Source: a virus. Taken from it: 22,673 nucleotides of DNA. Each line of letters opens with the position of its first letter. The stretch's first letter is position 1. This document shows positions 21,195-22,673 of this stretch, piece by piece. Below the pieces are notes generated by a model. That model was not told the origin of the DNA and ran no database searches. It worked only from the letters and a program-made list of their open reading frames with translations. The translations under genes and the position numbers were made by a program. The stretch lies in the IMG/VR virus record IMGVR_UViG_3300029309_000371, positions 1 to 22,673 of that record. One strand, 5' to 3'.

Positions 21195-21408
21195 ATTTTT
21201 CTCCTTTTTTAAATGTAACGCGTATGTAATATTTTCTGAGTATGGCAAAGATGGTAAAAACAAATGTTTGGGCAATAGATGTTGCCAAGATGGAAGCGTT
21301 AAAATAATTGCAGATATTTAACACCGTAAGCGATATGGGAAAGGCCAGTAAAAAGCCAACCCCTACATCACTCATAGTTTCTTTGAGTGCGTATCTATCA
21401 ATCTTCAC
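21184..21408 (-). CDS. Small two-segment membrane protein, DUF7220-like (74 aa), GTG start
   Basis: The probable start is GTG at 21408, which overlaps the end of the ATPase gene by 11 bases; the protein then begins KIDRYALKETMSDVGVGF. Two hydrophobic segments follow (VGFLLAFPISLTVLNIC and ILATSIAQTFVFTIFAILR), and a basic tail. The layout of a charged start with an (L)xE[TS] helix, two membrane segments and an R.Y..R tail matches what I recall of DUF7220, a small phage and bacterial membrane family of unknown function. It sits between replication-type genes, so it is probably an early protein. An alternative ATG at 21375 would remove the first 11 residues, and the frame is open up to 21468 inside the ATPase gene. 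Confidence 0.55.
   Translation of the reverse strand: MKIDRYALKETMSDVGVGFLLAFPISLTVLNICNYFNASILATSIAQTFVFTIFAILRKYYIRVTFKKGEKYES
21201..21205 (-). promoter_or_regulatory. Shine-Dalgarno AGGAG for the nuclease-like gene
   Basis: The + strand reads CTCCT here, so the - strand has AGGAG six bases before the ATG at 21194. It argues against the longer frame beginning at 21275. Confidence 0.7.
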
Positions 21409-22673
21409 TGAAAAACTCTGGGTCGATTGCAACAATCCTTTTGGTTGGCCTACCCGTCCCCTTGGCACGTAAATCTTTCTCTTGTATTTCGCCTGAATTT
21501 TTAAGTCGTTCTATAATCTCTTTGACCTCATACGACTTCATTGATCTGAATATCTCTCGTCTATCAATATCACGTTTACTTATACCCCATTCGCCTTGGG
21601 ATCTGATAAAGCTGAGTATTTGTTTGATACGACCCTCCATCTCTGAACCTGCAACTTTATCGCGACAAGCCTCAATCAATACCTGGTCGTAATACATGAC
21701 ATAATCTATAGCCCATTTGGTAAATGAGGCATCTATCTTTTTTGCATATCTGTTATCAGCTAAAGCACATATCATTGCAAGCCGCATAGATTTTTCTCTA
21801 GTTCTTGAAAGTAATACTTCGAGCCCCTCTTTTTCTAATTTGTTTTGTCGGTCAACAAGATCGTAGGCAAGCTTTTCTAAAAGTATTTTACTTTCATCAC
21901 TAAAACTTATAAGGCGTTGCTTAAAATCTAACTCAGCGTTATCTCTTGATATTTGCTCCATTTCATCGCGGACCTCTCTAATACCAACCACCCAATCAGA
22001 TATGGGTTTGGGTGGTTTGACAAACTTCTTCATCTTACCAACGACTCTTGGCAGAGTAGATTCAACCACGATAAATCTATTGAGAAACCCATCGACAATA
22101 CGCCCCGTTGATAAAGCACCATAAAAATTCTTTGGCACGCTCATACCAACCAAAGTTATAGCTGGTTTGACCGTTGATCTATCAAGGGCCTCTTTTTGTT
22201 GTTTTTGGGTTAGAGTCATCATCGAGTAGTTATCTGGACGCAAGATACCATGACACCTCCCCCAAGTCTCCATTAAGACTTGCAAGGCATCTTCTTTATT
22301 GGAGTTACTAGAATTAGATATGCTTTCAAGTCTTTTACCAAACTCGTCCATTACTGTTATATGAGTTGGTTTGTATCTAAGCAAAGAATAGATAGCGCCA
22401 CTAGAGGTATAACCATCGCCCGCCATAAGGTCTAAGTAATCAGCTTGCTCTAAGATAGCTTCTATAACTGTTTTTACATTCTCTTTACCCTGCCCTGATT
22501 TAGCAATACACATGAAGAACAAAGATGAAAAGTTATTCATATCTGTTTTATACATACGTCCAAGCGCTACAGATCCTAAAGCCAAAGATGCTTGCATGCT
22601 AAGTGCAGGCTGAGATATTTGAGCCACCTGTTCTGAGTAATCATAGATGTCTTTTAATATGCCTGGCGGACTA
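21398..22673 (-). CDS. DUF3987-type P-loop ATPase / primase-helicase-like protein, 5' end cut by window
   Basis: The frame is open to the window edge (first full codon 22672-22670), so the N-terminus is missing; the GTG at 22627 is internal and not needed as a start. Visible features are a Walker A-like A-K-S-G-Q-G-K-E (around 22504-22481), a Walker B-like I-T-V-M-D-E (D at 22348) followed by FGKRL, and G-F-L-N-R-F-I-V-V-E, which resembles the arginine-finger region of phage ATPases. A C-terminal winged-helix-like segment (ISKRDIDRREIFRSMKSYEV, then KEIIERLKNSGEIQE) ends the protein. DUF3987 proteins are phage and plasmid replicative ATPases often fused or linked to primase domains. The missing part upstream may hold the primase. 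Confidence 0.75.
   Translation of the reverse strand, partial: SPPGILKDIYDYSEQVAQISQPALSMQASLALGSVALGRMYKTDMNNFSSLFFMCIAKSGQGKENVKTVIEAILEQADYLDLMAGDGYTSSGAIYSLLRYKPTHITVMDEFGKRLESISNSSNSNKEDALQVLMETWGRCHGILRPDNYSMMTLTQKQQKEALDRSTVKPAITLVGMSVPKNFYGALSTGRIVDGFLNRFIVVESTLPRVVGKMKKFVKPPKPISDWVVGIREVRDEMEQISRDNAELDFKQRLISFSDESKILLEKLAYDLVDRQNKLEKEGLEVLLSRTREKSMRLAMICALADNRYAKKIDASFTKWAIDYVMYYDQVLIEACRDKVAGSEMEGRIKQILSFIRSQGEWGISKRDIDRREIFRSMKSYEVKEIIERLKNSGEIQEKDLRAKGTGRPTKRIVAIDPEFFSED

Noticed and set aside
21195-21275. 27-residue extension of the nuclease-like protein
   Set aside because: It overlaps the membrane protein gene, whereas the ATG at 21194 has an AGGAG site at good distance.
21387-21692. 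101-codon + strand frame opposite the ATPase gene
   Set aside because: It is the antisense shadow of a gene with clear ATPase motifs; the product is Ser/Ile-rich and has no pattern of its own.

Overview
This window looks like part of the genome of an uncultured tailed bacteriophage, most likely a short-tailed (podovirus-like) marine phage of a Gram-negative host. The evidence is of three kinds. First, the DNA is AT-rich and packed almost without gaps, with many ATGA and TAATG stop/start overlaps. Second, the genes are typical phage genes: receptor-binding fibres, a spanin pair, a T4-type lysozyme, ejection-like internal proteins and a phage/plasmid primase-like ATPase. Third, many of the proteins resemble, from memory and without a search, families common in marine viral metagenomes such as the Mediterranean uvMED phages and podoviruses of pelagic alphaproteobacteria. 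The spanins imply an outer membrane. The host cannot be identified from this sequence. No tRNA, rRNA, CRISPR array, integrase or insertion sequence was seen.

Layout on the + strand (1-20736), apparently one long late transcription unit. (a) 1-4335: the end of an uncharacterised structural gene, then three fibre-type proteins (a fibre common in marine phages, a LamG plus SPRY-like lectin protein, and a DUF7483-like protein) and a small tail-fibre-assembly-like protein. (b) 4345-5327: four small proteins, three of them membrane proteins, that probably include the holin function. (c) 5327-8649: two large exported proteins of unknown role, one with a signal peptide and a long Asn/Thr/Ser repeat region, the other with a nidogen-like domain, a Cys-repeat, an acidic region and a Ser-rich region. 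(d) 8651-10665: the lysis module, made of two successive out-of-frame pairs of membrane coiled-coil protein plus lipoprotein (the second is a clear Rz/Rz1-like spanin pair), a staphylococcal-nuclease-like enzyme and a T4-type lysozyme. (e) 10666-12863: a tail nozzle or stabilisation-like protein and a small fibre-like protein. (f) 12880-20736: four large proteins that look like internal virion/ejection proteins, rich in helices, Gln and Gly, with hydrophobic segments.

The - strand (20733-22673) holds the end of a replication module read towards the late genes: a DUF3987-type P-loop ATPase (cut off by the window edge), a small DUF7220-like membrane protein and a predicted PD-(D/E)XK nuclease. 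The two strands meet tail to tail with stop codons overlapping by 4 bases and no visible terminator.

The likely logic is as follows. The - strand genes serve DNA replication and processing early. The + strand genes build the tail, fibres and ejection apparatus and open the three envelope layers late. The least explained parts are the exported pair at 5327-8649 and the doubled membrane/lipoprotein pair at 8651-9850.
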